Source: Methylorubrum aminovorans (GTDB lineage: Bacteria; Pseudomonadota; Alphaproteobacteria; Rhizobiales; Beijerinckiaceae). Taken from it: 59,284 bases of DNA. The stretch covers positions 1 to 59,284 of the forward strand of contig NZ_BPRC01000025.1 in assembly GCF_022179725.1 (NCBI RefSeq), in the 5' to 3' direction. Position 1 is the first letter of the stretch, and the number at the start of each line of letters is the position of its first letter. This document shows, one piece after another, positions 8,351-16,821 of this stretch. Made by a program: the position numbers and the translations under genes. The notes beneath the pieces were generated by a model. The model worked only from the letters and a program-made list of their open reading frames with translations. It was not told the DNA's origin and did not search any database.

Positions 8351-8984
8351 TTATCGCAGCGGAATCGAGTCAGATCCCGCGATGTACCGCGTGCCGGCAC
8401 TGGTCGGCACGTTGGCCGGCCCGATAAAGGCGAGCGAAGCCCCTCCCAACTGCACCGGATAGATGCCAGGTTTGGTCGTATCGGCGCGAGCGGCCGGCGC
8501 CGCCCAAAGCTGGCCGGCCGTCAGGGTGAACCCTCCGAACTCAGAGAAGGCGCCCGGGCGGAAGTCGATGGCTGACGCATAGAAGGGCAACCCGGACAGG
8601 AAGACGTTGCCCGAATTGCCCGAGTAGGCGCCGTGGGTGAAGTATACGCGGAAGTTGTAGTCGATCTTGCCGGCACCGTAGCTCCAGCTGCCCTGCTGAA
8701 CGGCATAGGACGACACCGAGAACGAACCGTTGCCCCCATCGAACGCGGGCGTCGGGGTCCATGTGAAGGGCGCAACCTTGTTCGGCCCGTACTCGCCAGC
8801 GCGGGCGCCGGCCGGAACCGACAGGTTCAAGGTGTTGAAGTCGTTGTTCTGGATCGTGTGCTCACCGAAGTCCTGCGCCACAGCGATGAACGGCCCGGAC
8901 GGATTTGCTGCGCGCGGCAGAACCACGTTCCCCTTAGCGATGATCGCACCACCGTTGGCGTTGATCATCGCAGCCGTCTCGAGG
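8351..8984 (-). pseudogene. C-terminal remnant of a beta-helix/tailspike-type protein
   Basis: About 206 aa remain. The last 165 match the C-terminal domain of the 602-aa protein at 753 (shared GEYGPNKVA-FTW, NVPT and the final GSIPLR). The frame stays open up to 8984, where an IS3-type inverted repeat begins, so the N-terminal beta-helix was cut away by the IS. It lies on the opposite strand to its paralog. Probably non-functional. Confidence 0.8.
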
Positions 8985-9050
8985 TGACCTGACCGGCTGG
9001 CTTTGGACCGGGCTGGTTGAGAGGATCAGCCGGAACGGAAGGAGTCGGAC

Positions 9051-9332
9051 ATGCGGCGAGGTCAGAAGACGAGCGCGGAGCAGGTGGTGCTCAAGCTGCG
9101 CCAGATCGAGGTGCAGACAGCCCAGGGCAAGAGCTTGGCGTTGGCGTGCAAGGAGGCGGAGATCTCCGAGCAGAGCTATTACCGCTGGCGCAAGGAGTAC
9201 GGCGGCCTGCAGGTCGAGCAAGCCAGGAAGATGAAGGATCTTGAGCGCGAGAACGCTCGGTTGCGCCGGCTCGTGGCTGACCTATCCCTGGAGAAGCAGG
9301 TGCTGGCGGACGTCGCCTCGGGAAACTTGTAG
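9051..9332 (+). CDS. IS3-family transposase orfA
   Basis: 93 aa. Helix-turn-helix part (SLALACKEAEISEQSYYRWR) followed by a leucine-zipper-like coiled coil (RENARLRRLVADLSLEKQVL), the standard orfA layout. A good ribosome site (AAGGAG) precedes the ATG. Its end overlaps the orfB frame at GGAAACTTGTAG, where a -1 shift would give the fused OrfAB transposase. Confidence 0.9.
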   Translation: MRRGQKTSAEQVVLKLRQIEVQTAQGKSLALACKEAEISEQSYYRWRKEYGGLQVEQARKMKDLERENARLRRLVADLSLEKQVLADVASGNL

Positions 9333-10195
9333 CCCCCGAGCGACGCCGGCAGGCAGTGGACGGGATCCGGGAGAAGTATGGTCTCTCCGAGCGTCACGCC
9401 TGCCGGATCGTCGGCCAGCACCGCGGCACGCAACGCTACGTGCCGACCGTGCCGGCCGACGAGGATTAGCTGACCCGCGCCATCATTGCCCTGGCGTCTG
9501 AGTATGGGCGCTACGGCTACCGCCGCGTCACCGCGCTGCTGCAAGCAGACGGCTGGCAGGTCGGCAAGGATCGGGTTCAGCGCATCTGGCGTCGCGAGGG
9601 GCTGAAGGTCCCCAGCCGACAGAGACCTCGCAGCCGCCTCTGGCTGAACGACGGCTCGTGCGTGCGGCTGCGGCCGCTTCGCCGCAATCACGTCTGGAGC
9701 TTCGACTTTGTGCGGGCCCAGACCCACGATGGGCGAAGCCTGCGCATCCTGACGCTGATCGATGAGCACAGCCGGGCATGCCTCGCGCTGAAGGTGGCAC
9801 GGCGCATCAACAGCCTCGGTATGATCGAGGCGCTGGCCGACGCCATGTGCCTACACGGCATCCCGGAGCATATCCGGTGCCACAATGGTCCTGAGATGAT
9901 CTCGAAGGCACTCTGCAAATGGGTCGCCAAGACGGGCCCTCAGATCCAGTACATCGCCCCGGGCTCGCCGTGGGAGAACGGGTACTGTGAGAGCTTTAAC
10001 GGCAAGCTGCGCGACGAGTGCCTGAGGCAGGAGATCTTCTACTCGCTCAAGGAAGCCCAGACTGTGATCGGTCTCTGGCAGAACACCTACAACCGCCTCC
10101 GGCCGCACTCGTCCCTGGGCTACCGGCCGCCCGCGCCCGTCAGCTTCCCTGATCTAGAGGCTGTTATGGACCTGGGTGGGGCGGTGCTCAGATGA
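9329..10195 (+). pseudogene. IS3-family transposase orfB, nonsense codon and IS-disrupted 3' end
   Basis: Integrase-core protein with the DDE context visible: SFDFVRAQTHDGRSL, a second Asp position around CHNGPEM (N where D is usual) and the Glu region YCESFNGKLRDECL. An in-frame TAG at 9467-9469 (after VPADED) truncates it early; a GAG codon is expected there. The 3' end runs into the IS427 element after SFPDL. The replacement of D by N in CHNGPEM is a second likely inactivating change. Confidence 0.8.
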
Positions 10196-11018
10196 GCGAG
10201 GATGAGCCCTGCCCGCAAGCCGTATCCGTCCGACGTTTCCGATGAGGAATGGGCGCTGGTCGCCCCTTACCTGACCCTGTTGCGCGAGGATGCCGGCCAG
10301 CGCGAGCATCCGCTACGGGAGGTGTTCAACGGCCTGCGCTACGTCGTCAGGAGCGGTTGTTCCTGGCGGCTGATGCCCCACGATCTGCCGCGCTGGTTCG
10401 TCGTGTATCAGCAGGCCCAGCGCTGGCTGTCGGCCGGCTGCTTCGAGCAACTGGCCGAGGATCTGCGCGCGGTGCTGCGCATGGCGGCCGGCCGCCCCCC
10501 GGAGCCGACGGCCGCCGTGCTCGACAACCGGACCTTGCGCTCTTCCCCCGAGAGCGGCGAGCGGGCGGGCTACGACGGGGCCAAGCGCAAGAAGGGCTCG
10601 AAGCTGCATATGGCGGTGGACACGCTCGGCCACCTCCTGGCCCTGCACGTCACCACCGCCGATGCCGACGACCGGGCTCAGGTCGGCCGCTTGGCCGAGG
10701 CCGTGCAGGCTGCCACCGGCGAGAGCGTCGAGGTCGCCTTCGTCGATCAGGGCTACACCGGCGAGGAGCCGGCCATGGCCGCCCGTGCGCACGGCATCCA
10801 CCTGGAGGTCGTGAAGCTGCCCGAAGCCAAACGCGGCTTCGTTCTGCTGCCGCGCCGATGGGTGGTCGAGCACACCTTCGCCTGGGCCACCCGCTTCCGC
10901 AGGCTCGTCAAGGACTACGAGCGATACGCCAGCACCCTGGCAGGCCTCCACCTCGTCGCCCTCGTCTGCCTCATGCTCCGACAGGCCGCTTCAATCGCCA
11001 CAGGTTCATAACAGCCTC
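10157..11018 (+). mobile_element. IS5-family, IS427-type element
   Basis: Perfect 12-bp terminal inverted repeats (GAGGCTGTTATG), extendable to 18 bp with one mismatch, flanked on both sides by TA within CTAG-like targets. One transposase gene fills it. Its transposase is open and looks intact, so this is the youngest element in the nest. The same end sequence appears alone at 2733. Confidence 0.9.
10202..11011 (+). CDS. IS5-family transposase (DDE)
   Basis: 269 aa. N-terminal DUF4096-like domain (YPSDVSDEEWALVAPYL, RSGCSWRLMPHDLPRW). DDE core: LDNRTLRSSPESG, AFVDQGYTGEE and the Glu in RRWVVEHTFAW. Length and motifs are complete, so it is probably active. Confidence 0.93.
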   Translation: MSPARKPYPSDVSDEEWALVAPYLTLLREDAGQREHPLREVFNGLRYVVRSGCSWRLMPHDLPRWFVVYQQAQRWLSAGCFEQLAEDLRAVLRMAAGRPPEPTAAVLDNRTLRSSPESGERAGYDGAKRKKGSKLHMAVDTLGHLLALHVTTADADDRAQVGRLAEAVQAATGESVEVAFVDQGYTGEEPAMAARAHGIHLEVVKLPEAKRGFVLLPRRWVVEHTFAWATRFRRLVKDYERYASTLAGLHLVALVCLMLRQAASIATGS

Positions 11019-11019
11019 T

Positions 11020-11095
11020 AGGCTACCAGCCGCCCGCGCCCGTCAACTTCCCCGATCTGGCCTTCCGGCTGCCCATGGCAGTGGCCATGCAGTAG
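11020..11095 (+). pseudogene. 3' end of a second, diverged IS3 orfB
   Basis: Encodes GYQPPAPVNFPDL and then FRLPMAVAMQ-stop. The same segment, as GYRPPAPVSFPDL, occurs before the inner IS at about 10120-10156. The nucleotide differences show it comes from another IS3 copy rather than from a simple target duplication. Confidence 0.8.
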
Positions 11096-11133
11096 CCTCT
11101 CACTCGGCTCGGTCCAAAATACCGGTCAGGTCA

Positions 11134-11412
11134 GCGGTCGCCACCGGCATCCCGCTCCGCTACCTCCAGGATTACGAGCGGGGGCGCAGCAGCGTGCCGC
11201 CGGCCCGCCGCCAGAAGCTCGGCGAGGCGCTCGGGCTCGACCCTCTGGTGCTCGGTGCGCCGGTCGCCCCCGCACCGATCGCTGAGCCGCTGCCCGCCGA
11301 CGAGGCCGCGTGGCTCGCGCTCTACCACCGCCTGCCGACGTGGCTGCGCGCCCTGGTGCGCCGCTGCCTCGTCGTCCCCGCAACCCCTCAGGAGGAAGCC
11401 CGCGCATACTGA
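11134..11412 (+). pseudogene. XRE-type phage regulator, 5' end removed by IS3
   Basis: The remaining 92 residues begin GIPLRYLQDYERGRS and RQKLGEALGLDPLVLG, the second half of a helix-turn-helix XRE domain, and end in a helical C-terminal part. The frame opens exactly at the IS3 right end (11134). It was probably the repressor or another early regulator of the left prophage. Its stop overlaps the possible CTG start of the next gene (CTGA). Confidence 0.75.
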
Positions 11413-11801
11413 GCCCAGCCGATTTCGCCGTCGCCGATTGGGACAAGCTGTCCGCTGGCCTTCTGGCGCTCTCCGCTCGCCGTGCGCTGGCCGCTCGGCA
11501 GGACGAGCGGATGCTCCGGCAGAAGTTCGCTCCGGTCGGCGAGGACGAGCACCGCATCGCGGACCACGACCTCCCGGCAGTCGAGGAGGACCTCGACGAG
11601 ATGGACCGGGAATCGGTGGTCCTCGCTCAGACCGCGCACGCCTTCTCGCAGATTGGGCGCTTCATAGCGGACGAGCAGAGCGGTCGGCCCGCTCCAACAT
11701 CGGCCGGGACCGCATCGTTCAGCCCGTCGGGGCGCTGCTTCCTCGCCCGCGCTATCGCCCGGTTGACCGGCGCCCCCATCGGATCGGGAGCCGCCGCATG
11801 A
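11409..11801 (+). CDS. Hypothetical phage early protein
   Basis: About 130 aa, rich in charged helices (ARQDERMLRQKFAPV, DLDEMDRESVVLAQTAHAF). AGGAGGA lies at 11390-11396 and the best-placed start in frame is CTG 11409, which is uncertain; a GTG at 11310 would overlap the regulator fragment by 100 nt. The stop overlaps the next start (ATGA), indicating translational coupling. No family recognised. Confidence 0.55.
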   Translation: MSPADFAVADWDKLSAGLLALSARRALAARQDERMLRQKFAPVGEDEHRIADHDLPAVEEDLDEMDRESVVLAQTAHAFSQIGRFIADEQSGRPAPTSAGTASFSPSGRCFLARAIARLTGAPIGSGAAA

Positions 11802-12250
11802 GCGCCCTCGGCATCTACTGCGCCGATTGCGGCACCGAGTGCGAGCGGATCACCGGTCGCGAGGCCGGCGCCCGCGAGCCAGACCTGATCGACGCCCAGG
11901 TCTGGGCCTGCACGGTCTGCCCCGAGGCATGGGCGCCGTGTGCGGAGGACGGCACGCCGGTCGGGCTCCCGGCCGGCGCCCAAACCCGCAACGCCCGCGC
12001 CATGCTGCGCGAGCGCGAGGTCGAGCGTCTCGTCGGCGAGGCCCTGCGCGACGTCCCGAACGGCCGGACCATCGCCGAGGAGCGCGTCGCCGCCTTCCTC
12101 GCCCACGCGCTGCGGCTGCCGGCGTCCGAGGCCGCGATCGACCTCCTCAACCTCGAATGGTGCCGCCATGCGTGGCGGGTGCTCTATGGCGCCTCCTACG
12201 CCGAGGTCACGAAGCACGCCCAGACTTATCGCCCGAGGAAAGCCGCCTGA
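11798..12250 (+). CDS. Zinc-finger-containing phage protein (DUF3268-like)
   Basis: 150 aa. Two CxxC pairs (YCADCGTEC and CTVCPEAWAPC) followed by GLPAGAQTRNARAMLRE resemble the phage zinc-finger-containing family DUF3268. The C-terminal half is helical. The function of the family is unknown; it is usually an early gene. The ATG overlaps the upstream stop by 4 nt. Confidence 0.7.
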   Translation: MSALGIYCADCGTECERITGREAGAREPDLIDAQVWACTVCPEAWAPCAEDGTPVGLPAGAQTRNARAMLREREVERLVGEALRDVPNGRTIAEERVAAFLAHALRLPASEAAIDLLNLEWCRHAWRVLYGASYAEVTKHAQTYRPRKAA

Positions 12251-12343
12251 TGCGTTCTGTCCTCGCCCGCGCCTTCGCCGCCCTCACGTCCCCCTCTCGC
12301 AATGGAGGGGGGCCGTGATGCGTCCGCACCTTCTCGGCGGCCC

Positions 12344-12610
12344 CTATGCGGCGGCCGAGATCTCGACGGCCTTCAGGTCGAGCCACAGATCAAGCCCGAG
12401 CGGGCCTTGCTTTCGGAGGCCCACACGCCCTTGGCGGACTTCTCCGTCGATCTCGACGGTCAGCCGCTCGGGCAGACGTGCCGCTACCAGAACACGGACC
12501 CTTGCGCTCACGCTGGATTGCTCCAGCACGATGCAGGGCACGATGGAGGAGCCCAGCAGGATCTTTCCCGACTTTCTCGGCACGTCGTGGGTGAAGTGCT
12601 TGTTGGCCAT
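12344..12610 (-). CDS. PilZ-like domain protein
   Basis: 88 aa from MANKHFTHDVPRKSGK. The pattern R-K-S-G-K-I, a central CIVLEQSSVSARV (usual D/NxSxxG region) and a final LGLDL match small PilZ-type domains, which often bind cyclic-di-GMP. The canonical RxxxR is weak here, so ligand binding is doubtful. GGAG precedes the ATG. It is the only minus-strand gene among the plus-strand early genes of the left unit, which suggests later insertion. Confidence 0.55.
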   Translation of the reverse strand: MANKHFTHDVPRKSGKILLGSSIVPCIVLEQSSVSARVRVLVAARLPERLTVEIDGEVRQGRVGLRKQGPLGLDLWLDLKAVEISAAA

Positions 12611-12790
12611 CAGCTCCGCCACTGCTTTGCGAGGAGCGGGCAGCGTAGCGACCCCTGCATCCTGCGCCTGTCGCATTGCGGCAACGGTCCGGTGTTCCCT
12701 TCTGCTGCGGTGCCACATTCGCGACCATTTTTGCAGCGGCTCGAAAGCAGTCAGGCTTCTTGCGCAGGCCACCTCTGCTCTGGAGGCCGC

Positions 12791-12985
12791 ATGACCGTCT
12801 CCCACCCCACCGAGACGCGAGCCCCTGTGGCGAAGGCTGTGAAGGTCTTGTCGATCATGCAGCCGTGGGCCTGGCTGATCGTCAACGGCCACAAGGACAT
12901 CGAGAACCGGGATTGGCGCTGCCACATCCGCGGCCTGCCCCTATCCAGCACCGCCACTGCACAAAGGAGGACGGATCGTGCGTAA
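12791..12985 (+). pseudogene. ASCH-domain protein, C-terminally truncated
   Basis: 64 aa remain. VLSIMQPWAWLIVNGHKDIE followed by NRDW is the conserved N-terminus of ASCH/PUA-like proteins, which bind RNA or modified nucleotides. After HIRG the expected core of the domain is missing and the frame runs into unrelated residues (LPLSSTATAQRR). A deletion joining it to the excisionase region is the simplest explanation. Confidence 0.7.
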
Positions 12986-13388
12986 GGAGAGGGGCGCTAT
13001 CGCCCCCACGCGGATCAAACCGACTTCGCCGCTGCGCCTCGAGGTGGCGGCGTCCCTTGCCTATCCCGACGGGTCCATGACCGCGAACGGGCTCCGCACC
13101 GAAGCTGCTAGGGGCAACCTCCGTATCGAGAAGACAGTCGGTCGCTTCTACACCACGCTCGCCGACATCGAGAAAATGAGAGAACGATGCCACGTCCAAG
13201 AAAGCGCGCACGCCTGTGGCTCCGACCAGAGCGTATTCGCGACGGAAAGGTCGTCGCAAACGCGACCTGGATCATTCTCGACGGAGGAAAGCATTTCCCT
13301 ACGGGATGCGCTCATGGCGAAGTTGCGCTCGCCGAGCAGCGGCTCTCAGAACACATCGCGGAAAAGTACCAGCCGAAGCGCAAGCTGA
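12978..13388 (+). CDS. Excisionase-like / helix-turn-helix protein
   Basis: 136 aa, overlapping both the truncated upstream gene and the integrase. The N-terminal part (TSPLRLEVAASLAYPDGSMT and GLRTEAARGNLRIEKT, then GRFYTTLADIEKM) looks like a MerR/excisionase winged-helix DNA-binding domain. The last 60 residues are read antiphase to the integrase N-terminus and may be non-functional tail. Role: directionality factor for the neighbouring recombinase (inference). Confidence 0.6.
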   Translation: MRKERGAIAPTRIKPTSPLRLEVAASLAYPDGSMTANGLRTEAARGNLRIEKTVGRFYTTLADIEKMRERCHVQESAHACGSDQSVFATERSSQTRPGSFSTEESISLRDALMAKLRSPSSGSQNTSRKSTSRSAS

Positions 13389-14389
13389 AGGATATCGAGG
13401 AAATCGACGTCGCTGATGTACTCAACATCTACTTCAGCGACAAAGAAATTGAACCGCAGCACCGCAAGCGTTTCGAAGGGCGCATATCACGGCTCGCCGA
13501 GTTTTTCGGCGGCATGATGCTCAGCGATGTGACCGGCGAGACCTGCCGCCGGTATGTTGTAGTCCGCGGGAATAGCGGCGGCGCGCGACGGGATCTCGAA
13601 GACCTTCGCGCCGCGATCAGCCACCACAAGAACGAAGGATTGCACCGCGGCGAGGTGCGCGTCGTGCTGCCGAGGAAGGGCGAGTCGCGGATGCGCTGGC
13701 TGACCCGTTCGGAGGCTGCTCGCCTGCTGTGGACGTGCTGGCGCCATCGCGAGGTCCAAGCCTGGAACACCGGCACGAAAAAGGGGAAGCAGGTCGCGAC
13801 GAAGAAGCGACCGCTGCGCCATCTCGCGCGATTCATTCTCCTCGGCCTCTACACGGGCACCCGCGCTGGGGCGATCGCGTCGGCCGCCTTCCATCGCGGT
13901 GAGGGCCGGTCGTACGTCGATCTCGATGAGGGGGTCTACTACCGGCTGGCGCAGGGGAAGCGAGCGACGAACAAGCGCCAGCCGCCCGTGAAGCTGCCGC
14001 CGCACGTCCTGGCTCGCCTACGCGTCTGGTCAGAGATCCCGCGCAAGGACGGCTCAATGCCCGAGTACATCGTGGAATGGAACGGCAGGCCGGTTGCGTC
14101 CGTGAAGACGGCGTTCGCCGCCGCGGTGAGGCTTGCTGGCCTTGAGGAGAACGCCTCGCCCCACGTCCTTCGGCACACGGCTGCGACGTGGCTGATGCGG
14201 CAGGGTATCAACCTGTAAGAGGCGGCCGGCTATCTCGGGATGACCCCGGACGTGCTGCAGAAGGTCTACGGCCACCACCATCCTGACTTCCAAAACGAGG
14301 CAGCAGGCGCATTCAAGAACCGACGTCGCAAACCGCAATCGTTGGTCAATTCGTTGGCTGGACCAAAACCCCACAAACCAGAGGCATAG
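13187..14389 (+). pseudogene. Tyrosine integrase with premature stop before the catalytic Tyr
   Basis: The catalytic Arg is R226 in YTGTRAGAI and the HxxRH box is HVLRH at 326-330. An in-frame TAA at 14216-14218 follows GINL. If read through, the frame continues EAAGYLGMTPDVLQKVYGHHH with the nucleophile at Y361, and stops at 14389. As written, the 343-aa product lacks the tyrosine and cannot cleave DNA. The TAA stands where related integrases have W (TGG), so at least two base changes are needed. It lies 42 nt from the 3' end of a tRNA, the usual attachment site. Confidence 0.85.
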
Positions 14390-14430
14390 GCGCAGAGGCA
14401 AATTATTGTTTTATATCAGTGCTTTATATG

Positions 14431-14506
14431 TGGTGGGCCCGGCAGGACTCGAACCTGCAACCAGACCGTTATGAGCGGTCGGCTCTAACCATTGAGCTAC
14501 AGGCCC
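14431..14506 (-). tRNA. tRNA with CAT anticodon (probably tRNA-Ile2, lysidine type)
   Basis: The minus strand folds as a full cloverleaf: acceptor GGGCCTG with CGGGCCC, anticodon stem GACCG/CGGTC with loop CTCATAA, T-arm GCAGGTTCGAGTCCTGC, and an encoded 3' CCA. The anticodon CAT (complement at 14471-14473) fits Met or Ile2. The body matches what I recall of alphaproteobacterial Ile2. Its 3' end faces the integrase, as at an attachment site. Confidence 0.93.
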
Positions 14507-14674
14507 TAACCGTTTACCGGCAAATACTTAGACTTGGTCTCGGGCTTCAGCAACAGATTGCTCTACAGAAATCCCCACAGAAACCCTGGATCTGAGTAGC
14601 CGGGGAGGGGGCTTTGGGCAAGGGGTCGCCGCTCGTCCCTGGTGGCAGCAAGCCCCTCGGGGTAGGGTCACGCC

Positions 14675-14932
14675 ATGCCTGACCTCAACCCCACCGTCGG
14701 CGAACTCTTCAAGGCCAAGGCCGTCACCGACGATGAGGTTAACGCGGCCGTGGAGGCGTACCTCGCCAAGCCCGAGACCGACGCGCACCCGATCGCCGAC
14801 GGCTACAGCCTCGACCTCGCAGCGGCCGTGGCCGAACATGGCTGGGCGAGCCAGGTCGTTGCCAACCCTGAGAGCAGTCCCGGTCTGAAGCGGTCGGCTG
14901 TCCGCACCGCAATCCTGCTGGCGCGGGCGTAG
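14675..14932 (+). CDS. Conserved small protein, intact copy (85 aa)
   Basis: Begins MPDLNPTVGELFKAK and contains DEVNAAVEAYLAKPET, with the ending VRTAILLARA shared with the truncated copy at 110-283. Mostly helical and acidic; function unknown. It is the first gene to the right of the tRNA, at the edge of the second prophage-like unit, matching the place of its paralog in the left unit. Confidence 0.65.
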   Translation: MPDLNPTVGELFKAKAVTDDEVNAAVEAYLAKPETDAHPIADGYSLDLAAAVAEHGWASQVVANPESSPGLKRSAVRTAILLARA

Positions 14933-14971
14933 AAGGCGTGAAGCCTCTGCCTCAACCGTTCAAGTGCAGTT

Positions 14972-15757
14972 TCAAGACACGCCCGTTGCCTTGCAGAGCG
15001 CCGCTGCCGGGCAAGGCTCGAGGATTAGGAAGCACGTCCCGTCCCGTACGGAGCTCCAACCGGCATCGATCCAGGCCGCCCGATGCTGCGGCCTGAGATA
15101 GACCACGCGGACCGGGCGCGGGTGTGCGCTCACGTCGGCGCGGAGGTGCCGCGCCACCTCCCGGCACACCGCCTCCTCGAAGGGATTGTTCAGGAATACT
15201 ACCAGCGGGCCGTCGGGAAATGCGAACCGGCTCGCATCCTCGTAGACGAGGCTGATGCGGGCGCGATCCGCTGCGGGCAGCGCCGCGACGTTGGCGGTTG
15301 CAACGGCATGCAGCTCGGCGGCGAATTCCACGCCGACAATCGTGGCGAAGGGGTAGCGCGCCGCGAGGATCAGAGCGCGTCCCTTTCCCGAGCCGAGATC
15401 CACGAAGCTATGTTCGGTCAAGTCCGCCTCCAGCGCATCGAGCGCCGCGCGGAATTCATCGGGGTCGCAGGCGATGTGGCTGACACCCGACGTCGCGTTC
15501 GGTCCGACAATCGAGAGGCCGTAGAGATGGGTGATGCCCCCCGTGCTCACACCCGCCTCCGCGTCGAAGGCAACGTCCACCGCCTCCTTGCGCGCCCGCC
15601 AGCGCGCCTCTCCGGCCCCGGACAGGCCCAGGGCCCGCCCGAGGGTGCGTGCAAGCCGCAGGACGAGGCTCCGCAGACCGAGATCGCGGTAGATCCGGAA
15701 CGCCTTCTCGGTCTTGCGGGCGACGGCGGCGGTGAACATGGCTGGCAGGACTCGCAT
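14972..15757 (-). CDS. Class I SAM-dependent methyltransferase
   Basis: About 261 aa from MRVLPAMFTAAVARK. SAM-binding motif I is FVDLGSGKGRALILAARYP, followed by GVEFAAELHAVA (acidic residue at the end of strand 2) and FLNNPFEEAV (motif IV, NNPF). NPPF/NNPF-type sites occur in N-methyltransferases, but the substrate is not clear. Starts at 15739, 15757 or GTG 15841 are possible; 15757 leaves a natural 56-nt gap after the VirK gene. Part of the right cargo block. Confidence 0.8.
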   Translation of the reverse strand: MRVLPAMFTAAVARKTEKAFRIYRDLGLRSLVLRLARTLGRALGLSGAGEARWRARKEAVDVAFDAEAGVSTGGITHLYGLSIVGPNATSGVSHIACDPDEFRAALDALEADLTEHSFVDLGSGKGRALILAARYPFATIVGVEFAAELHAVATANVAALPAADRARISLVYEDASRFAFPDGPLVVFLNNPFEEAVCREVARHLRADVSAHPRPVRVVYLRPQHRAAWIDAGWSSVRDGTCFLILEPCPAAALCKATGVS

Positions 15758-15813
15758 TGATCGGGGTCTGGCCCATCCAGCGCGATCCCCGCCCCGCGAC
15801 AAGGCTCGGGCGC

Positions 15814-16821
15814 TTACCTCGAAAGGAGAGGAGACTGCCACTCTGCGGAGTAGGAGCGCGTCGCGTGATCCAGCCTTTGCAACGCGTGGTGAGCCTGGAG
15901 GCTAGCGCCTGACATGTAGCGACCTATGCGTGCCGGAGGACATCCATCGCGCGTGATCTGATCCAAACGCGTTGCGATCGCGTCGAGCATCGCGTAGCGG
16001 CGGCGGTATATCGCGCGCTTCTTGGCCGGGATTGCATCTGGTTCTCTTCGCGGCTCGCTGAGTGACAGCTCGTAGAAGCCGTTCGGCTGAAGATCGCCGC
16101 CGCGGTCCTGCCATAGTGCGTCGTAATTTAGGTGCGTCGAAGGCGCAGTTTGCTGTCGCGTGAAGTACGGGCTGCGTAGATGCTGCGTTGCGTCTGAGAC
16201 TGCGAGGATGCGTGTAACGCCCAGCCCACGGCAAAACGCTCGGAAAAGCTCAACCGTGAAGTCGGTCGGCCGCATACCCTCGGCCTCCTTTGTGAAGCGG
16301 CGGTATCGATTGAGAACACCGTCTTCGGAGCGGCCTTGTAGGCCACCGATGTAGGCTGTGAGGCCACCACCATCCGAGGACAGGCAATATGAGAGCGAGA
16401 TGAGGCGGTCCTTGCCTTCCCACAGGCTGAAGGTGGCCAGCCCGTCCCGTATGAACCAGTGAGGCTGATCGAGCACGATGCGATAGGATGGATCGATCTG
16501 GTGCAGGTCGAGCAGGTCGACGAAGGTATCCAGCGGCGTGTCGAGCAGGGGGCCAAGTCGCTCGATCGTTGCACAGTGATCGGTGATGCGGGCGATGCGC
16601 TCGCTCGCCGTCCAGCGCGCGCACAGGTAAGGGGTAGCGACCATCCCCCAAACTTCTGGACGACCTTCTAAGAGTCGCCCCAGGGCGCTTTCAGGCAGCG
16701 CTTCACGGAGTGGACGTAGGTCGGCGCGATAACGGAAGAAATTGTAGCCGACGTGTGCGACTCTTCGAGGAGAGCTTGCAAGAACGCGCTTCCAAAAGCG
16801 GCGGCGTAGCACACTCATCAT
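15814..16821 (-). CDS. VirK/YbjX (DUF535) family protein
   Basis: 335 aa. Characteristic blocks are HWFIRDGLATFSLWEG, SLSYCLSSDGGGLTAYIGGL, FTKEAEGMRPTDFTVELFRA and GVTRILAVSD. The family includes VirK and YbjX, linked in enterobacteria to envelope and lipid A functions, and is often found near surface-polysaccharide genes. The biochemical activity is not established. MMSVLRRRF at 16821 has GGGGAG upstream; a GTG at 16839 is an alternative. Confidence 0.85.
   Translation of the reverse strand: MMSVLRRRFWKRVLASSPRRVAHVGYNFFRYRADLRPLREALPESALGRLLEGRPEVWGMVATPYLCARWTASERIARITDHCATIERLGPLLDTPLDTFVDLLDLHQIDPSYRIVLDQPHWFIRDGLATFSLWEGKDRLISLSYCLSSDGGGLTAYIGGLQGRSEDGVLNRYRRFTKEAEGMRPTDFTVELFRAFCRGLGVTRILAVSDATQHLRSPYFTRQQTAPSTHLNYDALWQDRGGDLQPNGFYELSLSEPRREPDAIPAKKRAIYRRRYAMLDAIATRLDQITRDGCPPARIGRYMSGASLQAHHALQRLDHATRSYSAEWQSPLLSR

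Larger units (their letters stand above)
8985..11133 (+). mobile_element. IS3-family (IS407-like) element, chimeric and split by an IS5/IS427 element
   Basis: The ends are imperfect inverted repeats: TGACCTGACCGGCTGGCTTT at 8985, and TGACCTGACCGGTATTTTGG read inward from 11133, both continuing to GGACCG. Flanking tetranucleotides differ (GAGG and GCGG), so there is no clear target duplication. The 3' end of orfB occurs twice, once before and once after the inserted IS427-type element, with different sequence. The element is therefore two diverged IS3 copies joined at the inner IS. Confidence 0.85.

Noticed and set aside
12250..12318. 22-codon frame (MRSVLARAFAALTSPS...) starting at the DUF3268 stop
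   Set aside because: Too short, with no conservation to judge. The TGATG overlaps at both ends are suggestive only.
14431..14506. Expected second copy of the tRNA 3' end as the other attachment site
   Set aside because: I looked for the 3' tRNA sequence elsewhere in the window and found none, so the prophage borders cannot be fixed.
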